NCBI GenBank assembly: GCA_024641855.1
Contig: JAHECG010000001.1
Coordinates: 62,001 to 126,000, forward strand
Length of the DNA: 64,000 nucleotides
Source: Betaproteobacteria bacterium
Lineage (GTDB): Bacteria; Pseudomonadota; Gammaproteobacteria; Burkholderiales; Thiobacteraceae
Reading direction: 5' to 3'
A program made the position numbers and the translations under genes. The notes under the pieces were generated by a model, which made no database searches, was not told the origin of the DNA, and worked only from the letters and a program-made list of their open reading frames with translations. This document shows, one piece after another, positions 9,752 through 18,439 of this stretch (position 1 is its first letter; every line of letters starts with the position of its first letter).

Positions 9752-10954
9752 TTAGTTTTGTGGGGATTGTGCAGTATGTTCGCGCACGCAATTACGGCCG
9801 CTGCGCTTGGCGCAGTAGAGCGCGCTGTCGGCATCGTGAATGAGTGTTTGCAGGGTATCGCTGGCTTCCATTTGCTTCACGCCAATAGAAATCGTGATCG
9901 GCGGAATGATTTCGCCCGAAGCGGTTATCAATTGGACTTCTTGAATTTTTTCACGGATGGTATTTGCCAAATAGCAGGCTTGATTGAGGTCGAAGCCGGG
10001 CAGCACAATGGAGAATTCTTCGCCACCATAGCGTGCCGCTAAGCCGGGTGCCGCATGATCTGCGAGAATGCCGCCAACGGCACACAACACACTATCGCCT
10101 AAGACATGCCCGTGCGTATCGTTAAAGCGTTTGAAATGATCAATGTCCATCATCATCAGGGAAAGCGGCTGTGATTGCGTGGCGCCGCTTTCAACTAATG
10201 CGTCGAAATAACAAGTTAAGCCACGGCGATTAGCGATGCCAGTTAAAGCATCCAAATTAGCATTGAGTTCAGATTCGCGCTGCCGCCGTAGGCTACGGCG
10301 CAGGATGAGATTATCAGAGCCAACGCGATGCGATAGCGTGTAGAGCAGTTTGCGCGCCAATTGCGGAGAATGATCGATCAGCAGCCAGAGCAAGTCCTGG
10401 TCGATGACCATGAGACGTGCGGCTTCATTGCCTACGACATGAGCAGTCACTTTGGTGTCGCCAAGAATCGAGAGTTCCCCGACGCATTCACCGATCGGGA
10501 GCTCGACATAAGGCGGCCCACCCAAATCGTCCAAGTGCACACGGACACTGCCGGACATCACGACATAAACATGGCGGTTGGCTCGGCCCGGCGTGAGCAG
10601 GACTTCATCTGGCATCAGGTCACGAAAGGTGCAACTGGTGAGTAGTTTTTGCAATGTGATTGGATCAACATCGCGTAACAGCGCAACATGAGATAGCGTG
10701 GAACGCTGCGCTCCGCGTCGCTCCTTTATGCCTTCGGGCACGGTTGAGGCCGTGGTTAAGTTGGGCGCTGCAGCTGCGAGTTGTGCTTCGCGCTCGGAAA
10801 TCAGTGTGATGCAAGTGAGTAATAAGCGCGTGCTGGCACCGGACAGGTCGGAGCCGGCCTCCATGGTTGCTTCAGTCAAGGTGTCGCGCAACTGTTGCAG
10901 TAATTCACATTCCCGCTTTGTTTCGCCTTGGCGCATCAACTTATGGGCTTCCAT
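9752..10954 (-). CDS. Diguanylate cyclase with N-terminal cyclic-nucleotide-binding domain
   Basis: Predicted cytoplasmic enzyme (400 aa) making cyclic di-GMP from two GTP. Residues about 95-215 form a CRP/cNMP-type beta-barrel (LMPDEVLLTPGRANRHVYVV; GECVGELSILGD). Residues about 230-395 form a GGDEF domain with intact GGEEF at 310-314 and DIDHFKRFNDTHGH. The RxxD inhibitory site expected just before GGEEF is replaced by AAPG, so product inhibition is probably absent. No membrane segment is seen. It lies 30 bp after mnmA and 71 bp before the pilus adhesin gene on the same strand, so it may be cotranscribed with the MSHA genes. Confidence 0.92.
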   Translation of the reverse strand: MEAHKLMRQGETKRECELLQQLRDTLTEATMEAGSDLSGASTRLLLTCITLISEREAQLAAAAPNLTTASTVPEGIKERRGAQRSTLSHVALLRDVDPITLQKLLTSCTFRDLMPDEVLLTPGRANRHVYVVMSGSVRVHLDDLGGPPYVELPIGECVGELSILGDTKVTAHVVGNEAARLMVIDQDLLWLLIDHSPQLARKLLYTLSHRVGSDNLILRRSLRRQRESELNANLDALTGIANRRGLTCYFDALVESGATQSQPLSLMMMDIDHFKRFNDTHGHVLGDSVLCAVGGILADHAAPGLAARYGGEEFSIVLPGFDLNQACYLANTIREKIQEVQLITASGEIIPPITISIGVKQMEASDTLQTLIHDADSALYCAKRSGRNCVREHTAQSPQN

Positions 10955-10984
10955 AACAAGTTTGTTGGGTAGGCTGTTGCTGAA

Positions 10985-12037
10985 TTACGTAATTATGCCA
11001 CCACCGAGGCAAATGTCGTTATCGTAAATTACGACCGATTGCCCGGGGGTGACCGCCCATTGCGGGGTCTCAAAGACTAAATTACAACCGGCCTCATCAA
11101 GGGCGGAAAAGTGACACGTCGCATCTTGCTGGCGATAGCGGGTTTTTGCGGCATATGTACAGGTTTTGTTGGGTGTGGTTTGCGCGATCCAACTCAAATC
11201 TTGGGCGTGTAAGGTGGAATTTAGCAGCAAAGGGTGCGTGTGTCCCTGCACGACAATCAGTACATTTCGCGCCAAGTCTTTTCCCGCCACGAACCAAGGT
11301 TCGCCTTGGCCACCGATGCCTAAGCCTTGGCGCTGTCCTATGGTGTAGTACATTAATCCCTGATGTTGGTGTACCACGCGGCCATCCGGCGTTTCCATTT
11401 CGCCCGGTTGTTTGGGCAGATAGCGCTCGAGAAAGGCGCGGAAGTCGCGTTCCCCAATAAAACAGATACCGGTACTATCCTTCTTGGCATGGGTTGGCAA
11501 GGCCGCTTGGCGTGCGATTTCGCGCACCTCGCTTTTCAGTAAGTCGCCTAGAGGAAATAAGCTTTTGGAAAGTTGTTGCTGGTTCAAGCGATATAAGAAA
11601 TATGACTGATCTTTGCTGAGGTCATGCGCTTTGCGTAAGCAATATTTGTCCTGATTTTCACTTAAGCGCGCGTAGTGACCCGTGGCGATTTTGTTCGCAC
11701 CTAAGCTGAGGGCGTGATCGAGGAAGGCTTTGAATTTGATTTCCGAGTTGCACAGAATGTCGGGGTTCGGTGTGCGACCGGCCTGATATTCGCTCAAAAA
11801 GTAGGTAAAGACACGTTCTTTATATTCCTGTGCAAAATTCACCGCTTCCACTTCGATGCCAATCACGTCGGCAACGGCTAATACATCTAGGAAATCTTGT
11901 TTTGCAGGGCATTCCGCATCGTCTTCCCAGTTACGCATGAATAGGCCGATGACTTCATAGCCTTGGCGCTTGAGTAGTAAGGCGGCAACAGAGGAATCGA
12001 CTCCGCCAGATAAGCCGACTACGATGCGTTCAGCCAT
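10985..12037 (-). CDS. mnmA: tRNA-specific 2-thiouridylase MnmA
   Basis: Catalyses 2-thiolation of U34 in tRNAs for Lys, Glu and Gln using sulfur relayed from IscS through Tus proteins. The N-terminal PP-loop is [17 protein letters not shown]. Catalytic cysteines are visible in [12 protein letters not shown] and [11 protein letters not shown]. The tRNA-binding and beta-barrel parts follow ([23 protein letters not shown]). I start at the ATG giving [12 protein letters not shown]. An upstream GTG adds only four residues and lies inside the preceding gene, with which the frame overlaps by 8 bp. About 350 aa, as expected. Confidence 0.95.
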   Translation of the reverse strand: MAERIVVGLSGGVDSSVAALLLKRQGYEVIGLFMRNWEDDAECPAKQDFLDVLAVADVIGIEVEAVNFAQEYKERVFTYFLSEYQAGRTPNPDILCNSEIKFKAFLDHALSLGANKIATGHYARLSENQDKYCLRKAHDLSKDQSYFLYRLNQQQLSKSLFPLGDLLKSEVREIARQAALPTHAKKDSTGICFIGERDFRAFLERYLPKQPGEMETPDGRVVHQHQGLMYYTIGQRQGLGIGGQGEPWFVAGKDLARNVLIVVQGHTHPLLLNSTLHAQDLSWIAQTTPNKTCTYAAKTRYRQQDATCHFSALDEAGCNLVFETPQWAVTPGQSVVIYDNDICLGGGIIT

Positions 12038-12575
12038 GGGGCTTAGCACCTTTTAGCCAGTCTCGAATCGGAAAAATGCTGGCGGGTTGGCCGTTATCCA
12101 GAAACCAAGTGTCGACGGCGAAACAGGCGCCAGAACCAGTTTCTTCAATCTGTGCACTCCAATGATCGTTCACGAGGATGGGTGCGCGGTGAATCGGTTG
12201 AAGTACTCGATGAAACTGCAACCATCCGCGCGCTTCGATAAACTGTAAATAAGCTGTCGTGGTTTGCGAATGATCGATACAGTCCATGCGGCCATCCACA
12301 CCCTCTTCGTTGTCATTGCGTGCTTTGTCGTTATGGATCGGGGTTTGAGCACCGGCGATCTGACTCATAAATCCCATCGCAAGACGGATGGATTCTCTTT
12401 CCGCCGCGGGGGTATCGGCAGTATCAAAGAAAGTGTTGATGCGAAATAAATCATTGGGGGTAATCTGTACGGTGGCTTTTTGCGCGCAACCGTAGTTGTA
12501 GCAAATACTAACTTCATGCGCCATAGCGGTGGCGTCGCCATATTGCAACAACAGAAAAATTAAAAATCCACGCAT
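12030..12575 (-). CDS. Exported protein of unknown function
   Basis: I do not recognise this 181-residue protein. A short hydrophobic start ([17 protein letters not shown]) suggests export. The mature part contains cysteines in [27 protein letters not shown] and [12 protein letters not shown] that could form disulfides. It also has aromatic-rich strands ([16 protein letters not shown]) and a conserved-looking end [17 protein letters not shown]. It is 4 bp downstream of the Nudix gene and overlaps mnmA by 8 bp, so the three are likely cotranscribed. No catalytic motif is evident. Confidence 0.75.
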   Translation of the reverse strand: MRGFLIFLLLQYGDATAMAHEVSICYNYGCAQKATVQITPNDLFRINTFFDTADTPAAERESIRLAMGFMSQIAGAQTPIHNDKARNDNEEGVDGRMDCIDHSQTTTAYLQFIEARGWLQFHRVLQPIHRAPILVNDHWSAQIEETGSGACFAVDTWFLDNGQPASIFPIRDWLKGAKPHG

Positions 12576-12579
12576 AGAT

Positions 12580-13032
12580 TTATGGGAAATTGGACAGGAG
12601 CGCTAAAGGATACCGCTTCCCGGCGAGATAGTCTTCTAAGCAGCGCAGCACCAGCGGGCTACGATGGCGCCCCTTTTGGGCCTGTAATTCCGCTGGCGTG
12701 AGCCAGAGCGCGCGCAAAATTCCGGTGTCCAATGGATGGTTTTCGGCATGTGCCAGAATTTCGCCGGTAAAGGCAAAGCGGAGATAAGTGATGTCTTTAT
12801 GTGGAACTGTCCAGCGGTAAATGCCGACGAGCGCACTGGGCTGGAAATGATAGGCGGTTTCTTCGAGCGTTTCGCGTATTGCAGCTTCGATCAGACTCTC
12901 GTTTGCTTCCCAGTGGCCCGCTGGCTGATTAAGCACGATTGTTTCATCGGACTCTTCTTCGACCAAGAGGAATTTGCCATCGCGCTCAATGACCGCTGCG
13001 ACTGTGACGTGTGGAAACCAGATTTGTGCCAT
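12580..13032 (-). CDS. nudJ: Nudix hydrolase, NudJ-type
   Basis: Hydrolyses nucleoside di- or triphosphates or the thiamin precursor HMP-pyrophosphate, as known for NudJ. The 150-residue protein starts HVTVAAVIERDGKFLLVEEE and has the Nudix box spread over GHWEANESLIEAAIRETLEE, with REtlEE as metal ligands. The final Gly of the consensus is Ala here (EETAY), as is common in NudJ. It is the first gene of a probable nudJ-unknown-mnmA run and lies just after the terminator of the small repeat-protein gene. Confidence 0.9.
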   Translation of the reverse strand: MAQIWFPHVTVAAVIERDGKFLLVEEESDETIVLNQPAGHWEANESLIEAAIRETLEETAYHFQPSALVGIYRWTVPHKDITYLRFAFTGEILAHAENHPLDTGILRALWLTPAELQAQKGRHRSPLVLRCLEDYLAGKRYPLALLSNFP

Positions 13033-13056
13033 GAAAGACGCCTAAATAGCAGGCAA

Positions 13057-13088
13057 TAAAAAAGGCAGGGGAAACCCCTGCCTTTTCG
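13057..13088 (-). terminator. Rho-independent terminator of the Cys-repeat gene
   Basis: A perfect 12-bp stem (AAAAGGCAGGGG / CCCCTGCCTTTT) with a 3-nt loop is followed on the minus strand by TTTTTTATT. It lies 16 bp after the stop of the 110-codon repeat protein and overlaps the start region of the Nudix gene, separating the two transcripts. Confidence 0.9.
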
Positions 13089-13103
13089 AGCCTAGTGGCG
13101 GTA

Positions 13104-13436
13104 TTACTTAGCAGCAGGAGCGGCTTCAGCAGCAGGAGCAGCAGCGTCAGCTTTTTTGGCTTTCTTGTGCTTCTTCTTAGGAGCAGCTTCTTTCTTGTCG
13201 CCGCACTTCTTAGCAGCATCAGCAGCAGGAGCAGCTTCTTTCTTGTCGCCGCACTTCTTAGCAGCATCAGCAGCAGGAGCAGCAGCTTCTTTCTTGTCGC
13301 CGCACTTCTTAGCAGCAGCGGCAGCAGGAGCAGCAGCCTTCTTGTCGCCGCACTTGCCAGCAGCATCAGCAGCCATAGCTTGCAGGCTAACAGCGGAGAA
13401 AGCGATAGCGATCAAAGCAGATAAAAACTTGTTCAT
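13104..13436 (-). CDS. Small secreted Ala/Lys-rich protein with four CGDKK repeats
   Basis: No named family recognised. The 110-residue product has a clear signal peptide (MNKFLSALIAIAFSAVSLQAMA). Four tandem units follow, of the type KKCGDKKEAAAPAADAA, each with a single Cys, and then a very basic tail (PKKKHKKAKK) and an Ala/Pro/Glu end. The mature protein has four Cys, each in CGDKK, and almost no other hydrophobic or aromatic residues. A good Shine-Dalgarno (GAGGGAA) precedes the ATG, and a strong terminator follows, so it is a monocistronic, probably well-expressed gene. The repeated Cys pattern resembles metal-binding or peptide-precursor proteins such as HvfA-type EGKCG repeats, but no DUF692 maturase gene is nearby. 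Function unknown. Confidence 0.85.
   Translation of the reverse strand: MNKFLSALIAIAFSAVSLQAMAADAAGKCGDKKAAAPAAAAAKKCGDKKEAAAPAADAAKKCGDKKEAAPAADAAKKCGDKKEAAPKKKHKKAKKADAAAPAAEAAPAAK
13183..13360. repeat. Tandem 48-51 bp direct repeats inside the Cys-repeat gene
   Basis: Near-identical units starting GCAGCTTCTTTCTTGTCGCC occur at about 13183, 13231 and 13282, with a shorter diverged copy at about 13333. Spacing is 48, 51 and 51 bp. They encode the CGDKK repeats; the 3-bp length change adds one Ala codon and keeps the frame. High identity at third positions suggests recent unit duplication or gene conversion. Confidence 0.9.
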
Positions 13437-13683
13437 TTGTGTTCCCTCATTAAATTTAAGTTTAGGTTACTACGACACAATGCATTTGTGCGTGCTGGCT
13501 TTAACGCTGTAGAAATACCTGGGTTGACACGATGTGGTATTAATTTTTAATTTTAGGGGTATTTTCATAAAAATAGACTGAATTTATTTTTATCTTGCTG
13601 TTATTAAAGGGAAAGTTTTATTTTGTGAAGGGTGGGGTTAAAATGGAAAGCGTGTTCTTGCTTAGAATCTACGGTGTAAATAG

Positions 13684-14226
13684 TTATTCGGATACCTCAT
13701 TCCAGGTTCCTGGCATCAGATATTCAAGGGTGTAGGCACCTATGGCGTAGCGAATTAAACGCAAAGTTGGGAAGCCAACTTTCGCCGTCATGCGTCTGAC
13801 CTGTCGGTTTTTGCCTTCACGTAACGTCAATTCCAACCACTGGGTCGGGATGTTTTTACGGTATCGGATGGGTGGATTACGTGGCCAAAGTCCAACGGGT
13901 TCCACCATCAATTTCGCTTGCGCCGGACGTGTGGTGCCATCGCCTAAATTAACGCCACGCTCTAAATGATCCAAAGCCGCTTGATCCGGGATGCCCTCGA
14001 CTTGCGCCCAATAGGTTTTGGGCCATTTGTGCTGCGGGTCGCTGATGCGCTGCTGAAGGGCGCCATCATCGGTTAAAATAAGCAGGCCCTCGCTATCGGT
14101 ATCAAGCCGACCAGCGGGATAAACGTCCGGAATCGGGATGAATTCCTTGAGTGTGGGGTGCTTGCCGTCGGCGCTGAATTGGCACACAACCCCATAGGGT
14201 TTATTGAACAGAATCAAGCGCGACAT
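13684..14226 (-). CDS. rluE: 23S rRNA pseudouridine(2457) synthase RluE
   Basis: Converts a uridine of 23S rRNA (U2457 in E. coli) to pseudouridine. The 180-residue protein lacks an S4 domain, as RluE does. It opens with [14 protein letters not shown] and carries the catalytic motif [18 protein letters not shown], where the Asp of GRLD is the catalytic residue. It ends with the family segment [19 protein letters not shown]. Divergent from icd, with 88 bp between them. Confidence 0.93.
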   Translation of the reverse strand: MSRLILFNKPYGVVCQFSADGKHPTLKEFIPIPDVYPAGRLDTDSEGLLILTDDGALQQRISDPQHKWPKTYWAQVEGIPDQAALDHLERGVNLGDGTTRPAQAKLMVEPVGLWPRNPPIRYRKNIPTQWLELTLREGKNRQVRRMTAKVGFPTLRLIRYAIGAYTLEYLMPGTWNEVSE

Positions 14227-14314
14227 CGAGATTGGACAGGATAGTTGAGGCGTTCATTATAAACGCCCGACTACCCTGTCTAATTTTTTACTTTTTAGTT
14301 ATTTTTAGGGAGTC

Positions 14315-15556
14315 ATGATGGGTCAACATATTCAAATTCCGGCGCAGGGCGAGAAAATTCGCGTCAATGCCGATGCATCGCTTAATGTGCCAGCGCGGCC
14401 GATTATTCCATTCATCGAGGGTGATGGAACAGGAGTGGATATTACACCGGTGATGCGTAGCGTGGTCGATGCCGCAGTTCAAAAAGCCTATGCAGGTCAA
14501 CGTCAAATCGCCTGGATGGAGGTTTATGCCGGTGAAAAGGCGACCCGCGTTTATGGTGCCGATAGTTGGTTGCCCGACGAGACTGTTGAAGCCGTGCGCG
14601 AATATGTGGTGTCGATCAAAGGCCCGTTGACGACACCGACTTCCGGTGGCATGCGTTCGTTGAATGTGGCCTTGCGCCAATTGCTTGATTTGTATGTTTG
14701 CTTACGTCCGGTACGTTATTTTCAGGGTGTTCCTAGCCCAGTGAAAGAGCCGGAAAAGGCCGATATGGTGATTTTTCGTGAAAACACCGAGGATATTTAT
14801 GCCGGCGTGGAATGGGAAGCGGGTACGCCGGAAGTGAAGAAGGTGATCGAATTTTTGCAAAAAGAGATGGACGTGAAGAAGATTCGTTTCCCCGAATCAT
14901 CCGCCATCGGCATCAAGCCGGTCTCGATCGAAGGTAGCGAGCGTTTGATTCGCAAGGCAATCCAATACGCCATCGACAATAATCGCAGTTCCGTGACTTT
15001 GGTGCACAAAGGCAACATCATGAAGTTCACCGAAGGCGGTTTCAAGAAATGGGGCTATGAACTGGCTAAACGCGAGTTTGGTGGCGTCGAAATCGATGGC
15101 GGCCCGTGGGTTAAGTTGCCCAATGGCATCGTGATCAAGGATGTGATTGCGGATGCCTTCTTACAGCAAATTTTGCTGCGTCCGGAAGAATATTCGGTGA
15201 TCGCCACTTTGAATCTGAATGGCGATTACGTTTCCGATGCGCTGGCGGCGCAAGTCGGCGGGATTGGCATTGCCCCGGGCGCAAACCTTTCGGATTCGAT
15301 CGCCATGTTCGAAGCCACGCACGGCACCGCACCGAAATATGCTGGGCAAGATTACGTCAATCCCGGTTCCATCATCCTCTCAGCAGAAATGATGCTACGC
15401 CATATGGGTTGGCTGGAAGCGGCAGACTTGATCATTAAGGGGATGGAAGGGGCGATCCTTGGGCAGAAAGTGACTTACGATTTCGCGCGATTAATGTCAG
15501 GTGCAACCCAAGTGAGTTGTTCTACTTTTGGACAACACATCATCGCGCATATGTAA
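14315..15556 (+). CDS. icd: NADP-dependent isocitrate dehydrogenase
   Basis: TCA-cycle enzyme oxidising isocitrate to 2-oxoglutarate with NADP. The protein (412-413 aa) has [15 protein letters not shown], the substrate loop [20 protein letters not shown], the metal-binding Asp region [18 protein letters not shown] and the C-terminal [18 protein letters not shown]. The loop Ser (RSLN) is the residue phosphorylated by AceK in enteric bacteria. Two adjacent ATGs follow AGGGAG at 2 and 5 nt; the second (14318, MGQHIQIP) has better spacing. Monocistronic by context. Confidence 0.96.
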   Translation: MMGQHIQIPAQGEKIRVNADASLNVPARPIIPFIEGDGTGVDITPVMRSVVDAAVQKAYAGQRQIAWMEVYAGEKATRVYGADSWLPDETVEAVREYVVSIKGPLTTPTSGGMRSLNVALRQLLDLYVCLRPVRYFQGVPSPVKEPEKADMVIFRENTEDIYAGVEWEAGTPEVKKVIEFLQKEMDVKKIRFPESSAIGIKPVSIEGSERLIRKAIQYAIDNNRSSVTLVHKGNIMKFTEGGFKKWGYELAKREFGGVEIDGGPWVKLPNGIVIKDVIADAFLQQILLRPEEYSVIATLNLNGDYVSDALAAQVGGIGIAPGANLSDSIAMFEATHGTAPKYAGQDYVNPGSIILSAEMMLRHMGWLEAADLIIKGMEGAILGQKVTYDFARLMSGATQVSCSTFGQHIIAHM

Positions 15557-15558
15557 GT

Positions 15559-15732
15559 TTAGTGTGATTTCGGTTCTTGGGCCGGCGTCACACCCGCTTT
15601 CCGTAAAATATTGATAATTTCGTCGGCAATGCTGCCGATCTCATCACGCAAGGATTCTAGCGCTTGCAGCAGGTTGGCGGCATCCTGCAGGCGGCTTGCA
15701 GATGGAGGTTCTAATGATATTTTGTGGTGCAT
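15559..15732 (-). CDS. Small helical protein of unknown function
   Basis: A 57-codon frame starting MHHKISLEPPSASRLQDAAN and rich in leucine heptads (LLQALESLRDEIGSIADEII), which suggests a short amphipathic helix or coiled coil. The frame stays open upstream to 15858, but that part is Arg/Pro-rich and looks non-coding. Alternative ATGs at 15732 and 15762 cannot be separated; an AGGTGA lies 13 nt before the former. It converges on icd with 2 bp between the stop codons. No family recognised. Confidence 0.5.
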   Translation of the reverse strand: MHHKISLEPPSASRLQDAANLLQALESLRDEIGSIADEIINILRKAGVTPAQEPKSH

Positions 15733-15954
15733 AGCAACGTTTTTTTCACCTGTTGATCGCATGCCATTTTTAGTCGCGCGTAACGCGGAGGGGGTAAACT
15801 TAAATCTAGCACAGGGGGACGAAAATGCCAGCAGCGGTTTTCTTTTTTCCGGCAACAATCCCTTTTGTTTTAAGTGGTTAAGAAACTAATTTGTGGTATC
15901 GTGTGATTAATTTAGCGCGTGGGCTTGGGCTCACTATCCGTACAGGAAGTCGAT

Positions 15955-17433
15955 ATGAACGCACCAAATGTCAAACTGCATCCAGCAGCGCAACCGCAAG
16001 TGTCTACCAAGCGCTATGCGATTGTGCTCGCTGGTGGTTCCGGCACGCGATTGTGGCCTTTGTCTCGTTCCTCAAAACCCAAACAGTTGTTGTGCCTGAA
16101 TGGCGCGGAAAGCTTATTGCAACAAACGGTGTTGCGGACTTTGCCGATGGTCGATCCTGCGCATGTCTATACGGTCACTTCGTCAGAGTATCGCTTCGAA
16201 GTTGCCGGCCAATTATTTGCTTTGGATGAGCCTTTGGCTGGCGGTGTGCTGGCCGAGCCGATGGGGCGCAATACTTTGCCGGCCATCGCTTGGGCGGTGG
16301 CCCGCATCGCGCGAGAAACGCCGGATGCGTTGATCGGCGTGTTTTCCTCCGACCATGCGGTCGCAGATGACGATGCTTTTTTGCGGGCTTGGCAAGCGGC
16401 CGAAGCCGCCGCCAAAGAGGGATATATCGCTTTATTCGGCATGCATCCCACAGAAGCAGCGACGGGTTATGGTTATATTCAAAGTGGTCAACCTTTGGCT
16501 GGTGGAAATAGTGGACTTTTGTCCGAGGTGCATCAGGCTGTACGGTTTGTGGAGAAGCCGGACAGGGCGACGGCCCAAGACTATTTGGCTTCCGGCGATT
16601 TTTACTGGAATGGCGGCATGTTCGTGTTTCAGGCGGATCGGTTTTTGGAAATGCTGCAGCAGCACCAGCCGCAAATATTTTCCGTCGCACAAGCGTTAGC
16701 GGAAAAAAATGAAATGCTGGCGGATACTGATGTCTACGCCAGCATGCCGGATGTATCCATTGACTATGGTTTGTTGGAGTTGGCCGAAAAAGTCGCGGTA
16801 GTACCGGTGCGAATGGGTTGGAACGACTTAGGTTCTTGGGAAGCAATATACCAACAGCGCGATAAGGATCTGCAAGGCAATATGACCGAAGGAGATGTAC
16901 TCGCGATCGACAGCCGGGAAAATTTACTATGGAGTGCGCATGGTTTGGTGGCAACGCTCGGCGTATCGAATTTGGCGGTGGTGCAAACGCGTGATGCGAC
17001 GCTGGTGTGTCCGCGCGAGCGGGTGCAGGATTTAAAGACATTGGTCTCTGCGGTCAAACAAAATCATGCGCATCTGACGGAAATCCATCTGACCGTGACG
17101 CGCCCTTGGGGGAGTTACACCATTTTAGAAGAAGGCCCTGGTTATAAAATTAAACGTATTTTGGTGAACCCCGGCGCCAAACTGTCAATGCAAATGCATT
17201 ATCATCGCTCCGAGCATTGGGTGGTGATCGAGGGGACGGCGCGAATCACGAATGGGGAACAGGAAATTTATCTAGAGGAAAACGAATCCACGTATATCCC
17301 CAAAACCAATCGGCATCGTTTAGAAAACCCCGGCAAAGTTGCGCTGCAAATCATCGAAATCCAAACTGGCCTGTATTTGGAAGAAGACGATATTGTGCGC
17401 TTCGATGATATTTATGGCCGTATTCCTGGTTGA
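15955..17433 (+). CDS. manC: Mannose-1-phosphate guanylyltransferase / mannose-6-phosphate isomerase
   Basis: Bifunctional enzyme supplying GDP-mannose for polysaccharide: guanylyl transfer to mannose-1-phosphate, and isomerisation of fructose-6-P to mannose-6-P. The N-terminal nucleotidyltransferase has LAGGSGTRLWPLSR and FVEKPDRATAQDYL. The C-terminal type II isomerase cupin has RPWGSYTILEEGPGYKIKRI and the metal-binding LSMQMHYHRSEHWVV. I choose the ATG at 15955, which follows AGGAAG by 6 nt, giving 492 aa; an upstream ATG at 15919 has no such site. A GGDEF gene follows 13 bp downstream. Confidence 0.94.
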   Translation: MNAPNVKLHPAAQPQVSTKRYAIVLAGGSGTRLWPLSRSSKPKQLLCLNGAESLLQQTVLRTLPMVDPAHVYTVTSSEYRFEVAGQLFALDEPLAGGVLAEPMGRNTLPAIAWAVARIARETPDALIGVFSSDHAVADDDAFLRAWQAAEAAAKEGYIALFGMHPTEAATGYGYIQSGQPLAGGNSGLLSEVHQAVRFVEKPDRATAQDYLASGDFYWNGGMFVFQADRFLEMLQQHQPQIFSVAQALAEKNEMLADTDVYASMPDVSIDYGLLELAEKVAVVPVRMGWNDLGSWEAIYQQRDKDLQGNMTEGDVLAIDSRENLLWSAHGLVATLGVSNLAVVQTRDATLVCPRERVQDLKTLVSAVKQNHAHLTEIHLTVTRPWGSYTILEEGPGYKIKRILVNPGAKLSMQMHYHRSEHWVVIEGTARITNGEQEIYLEENESTYIPKTNRHRLENPGKVALQIIEIQTGLYLEEDDIVRFDDIYGRIPG

Positions 17434-17446
17434 TTAGGAGGCGTCG

Positions 17447-18439
17447 TTGAGTGCTTCTCCAATAGCGATATTACCTGCTTGGCTCAAGGATTTTCGTGCC
17501 ATTGCCGTAGCGCTGATTTCCGAAGATGGCCAGATTGTCGAAGCCAATGAAGGTTTTCTTATGACCTTGGCGGGCATTTCCGAAGGTTTTTCAACCGCGA
17601 ATTTTATTGAGCCCAGTTTTAATCTTTTGCGGCGCAGTCCGGTGCAGGCCAATGGATTAATTTATCACGGGCTCTTAACGCTCGGCGCTCCGGATGGGGC
17701 GCAGCGCGCTTTTTCCGGGCGCGTGTATCGTATGAATCAAATGTTGTTCATTGCAGCCGAAATGGATATTGCCGCATTCGAGCAGATGAACGATGAGAAC
17801 GAGAAACTCAGAAAAGAGTTGGATGATGTGCGGCGACAACTTTCCAAGCGCAATCATGCGTTGCAAGCCGCGTTGGAAGAAATTACCGAACTGAAGCAGC
17901 ACGACACGGTGACAGGCTTGCCACATCGCGTGATTCTCGATATGCGTATGGAAGAAGAAATTACGCGCTGGGAGCGTTCACGTCGGCCGTTGGCTTTGTT
18001 GCTCATGGATATTGATGACTTCGGTAAACTGAACGCGGATTATGGGCGTGATGTCGGCGATGAGGTATTGAAGCATATCGCCACCTTGCTGAAACAAGCC
18101 GTGCGTACTGTGGATGTAGCGGTACGATATGGCGGCCAAGAGTTCGCCATTCTGCTTCCAGAGACCAATGAAATGGGAGCTTTGATTGTGGCTGAACGCA
18201 TGCGCATGGATTTATCAAGCCAGTTGATTCTGCCATTGCTGAACCCGATTAGCGCAAGTTTCGGTGTCGCTGTTTACCTCTCCGGGGAACAGCGAGAAGA
18301 ACTGTACGGACGCGCTTGGCGTGCATTGAAGCATGCGAAGGCCCACGGCAAGAATGCCGTAACCATTGCTGGTGTGGTGGGCGAGTGCGATCATCTGTAT
18401 CAGGGTGGCTCAATGGAACCGAATGTCGCCAACATATAA
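17447..18439 (+). CDS. PAS-like/GGDEF protein with GGQEF signature
   Basis: Predicted diguanylate cyclase-type protein of 330 aa, cytoplasmic. The start is a TTG preceded 5 nt upstream by TAGGAGG. Residues 15-110 look like a PAS sensor domain (AVALISEDGQIVEANEGFL), 113-150 form a coiled coil, and 155-320 form the GGDEF domain (MDIDDFGKLNADYGRDVGDE). The signature at 229-233 is GGQEF, with Gln for Asp/Glu at the metal-ligand position. The RxxD I-site (RTVD) is present. Activity is therefore uncertain; it could be a c-di-GMP-binding effector. It follows manC by 13 bp and overlaps cysM by 17 bp. Confidence 0.88.
   Translation: MSASPIAILPAWLKDFRAIAVALISEDGQIVEANEGFLMTLAGISEGFSTANFIEPSFNLLRRSPVQANGLIYHGLLTLGAPDGAQRAFSGRVYRMNQMLFIAAEMDIAAFEQMNDENEKLRKELDDVRRQLSKRNHALQAALEEITELKQHDTVTGLPHRVILDMRMEEEITRWERSRRPLALLLMDIDDFGKLNADYGRDVGDEVLKHIATLLKQAVRTVDVAVRYGGQEFAILLPETNEMGALIVAERMRMDLSSQLILPLLNPISASFGVAVYLSGEQREELYGRAWRALKHAKAHGKNAVTIAGVVGECDHLYQGGSMEPNVANI

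Noticed and set aside
13183-13360. Regular repeats resembling a CRISPR-like or minisatellite array
   Set aside because: The repeats are in frame inside a coding gene with no unique spacers, so they are coding tandem repeats.
16175-17041. 288-codon minus-strand frame inside manC
   Set aside because: Antisense shadow: Pro/His/Arg-rich and wholly inside a well-supported enzyme gene.
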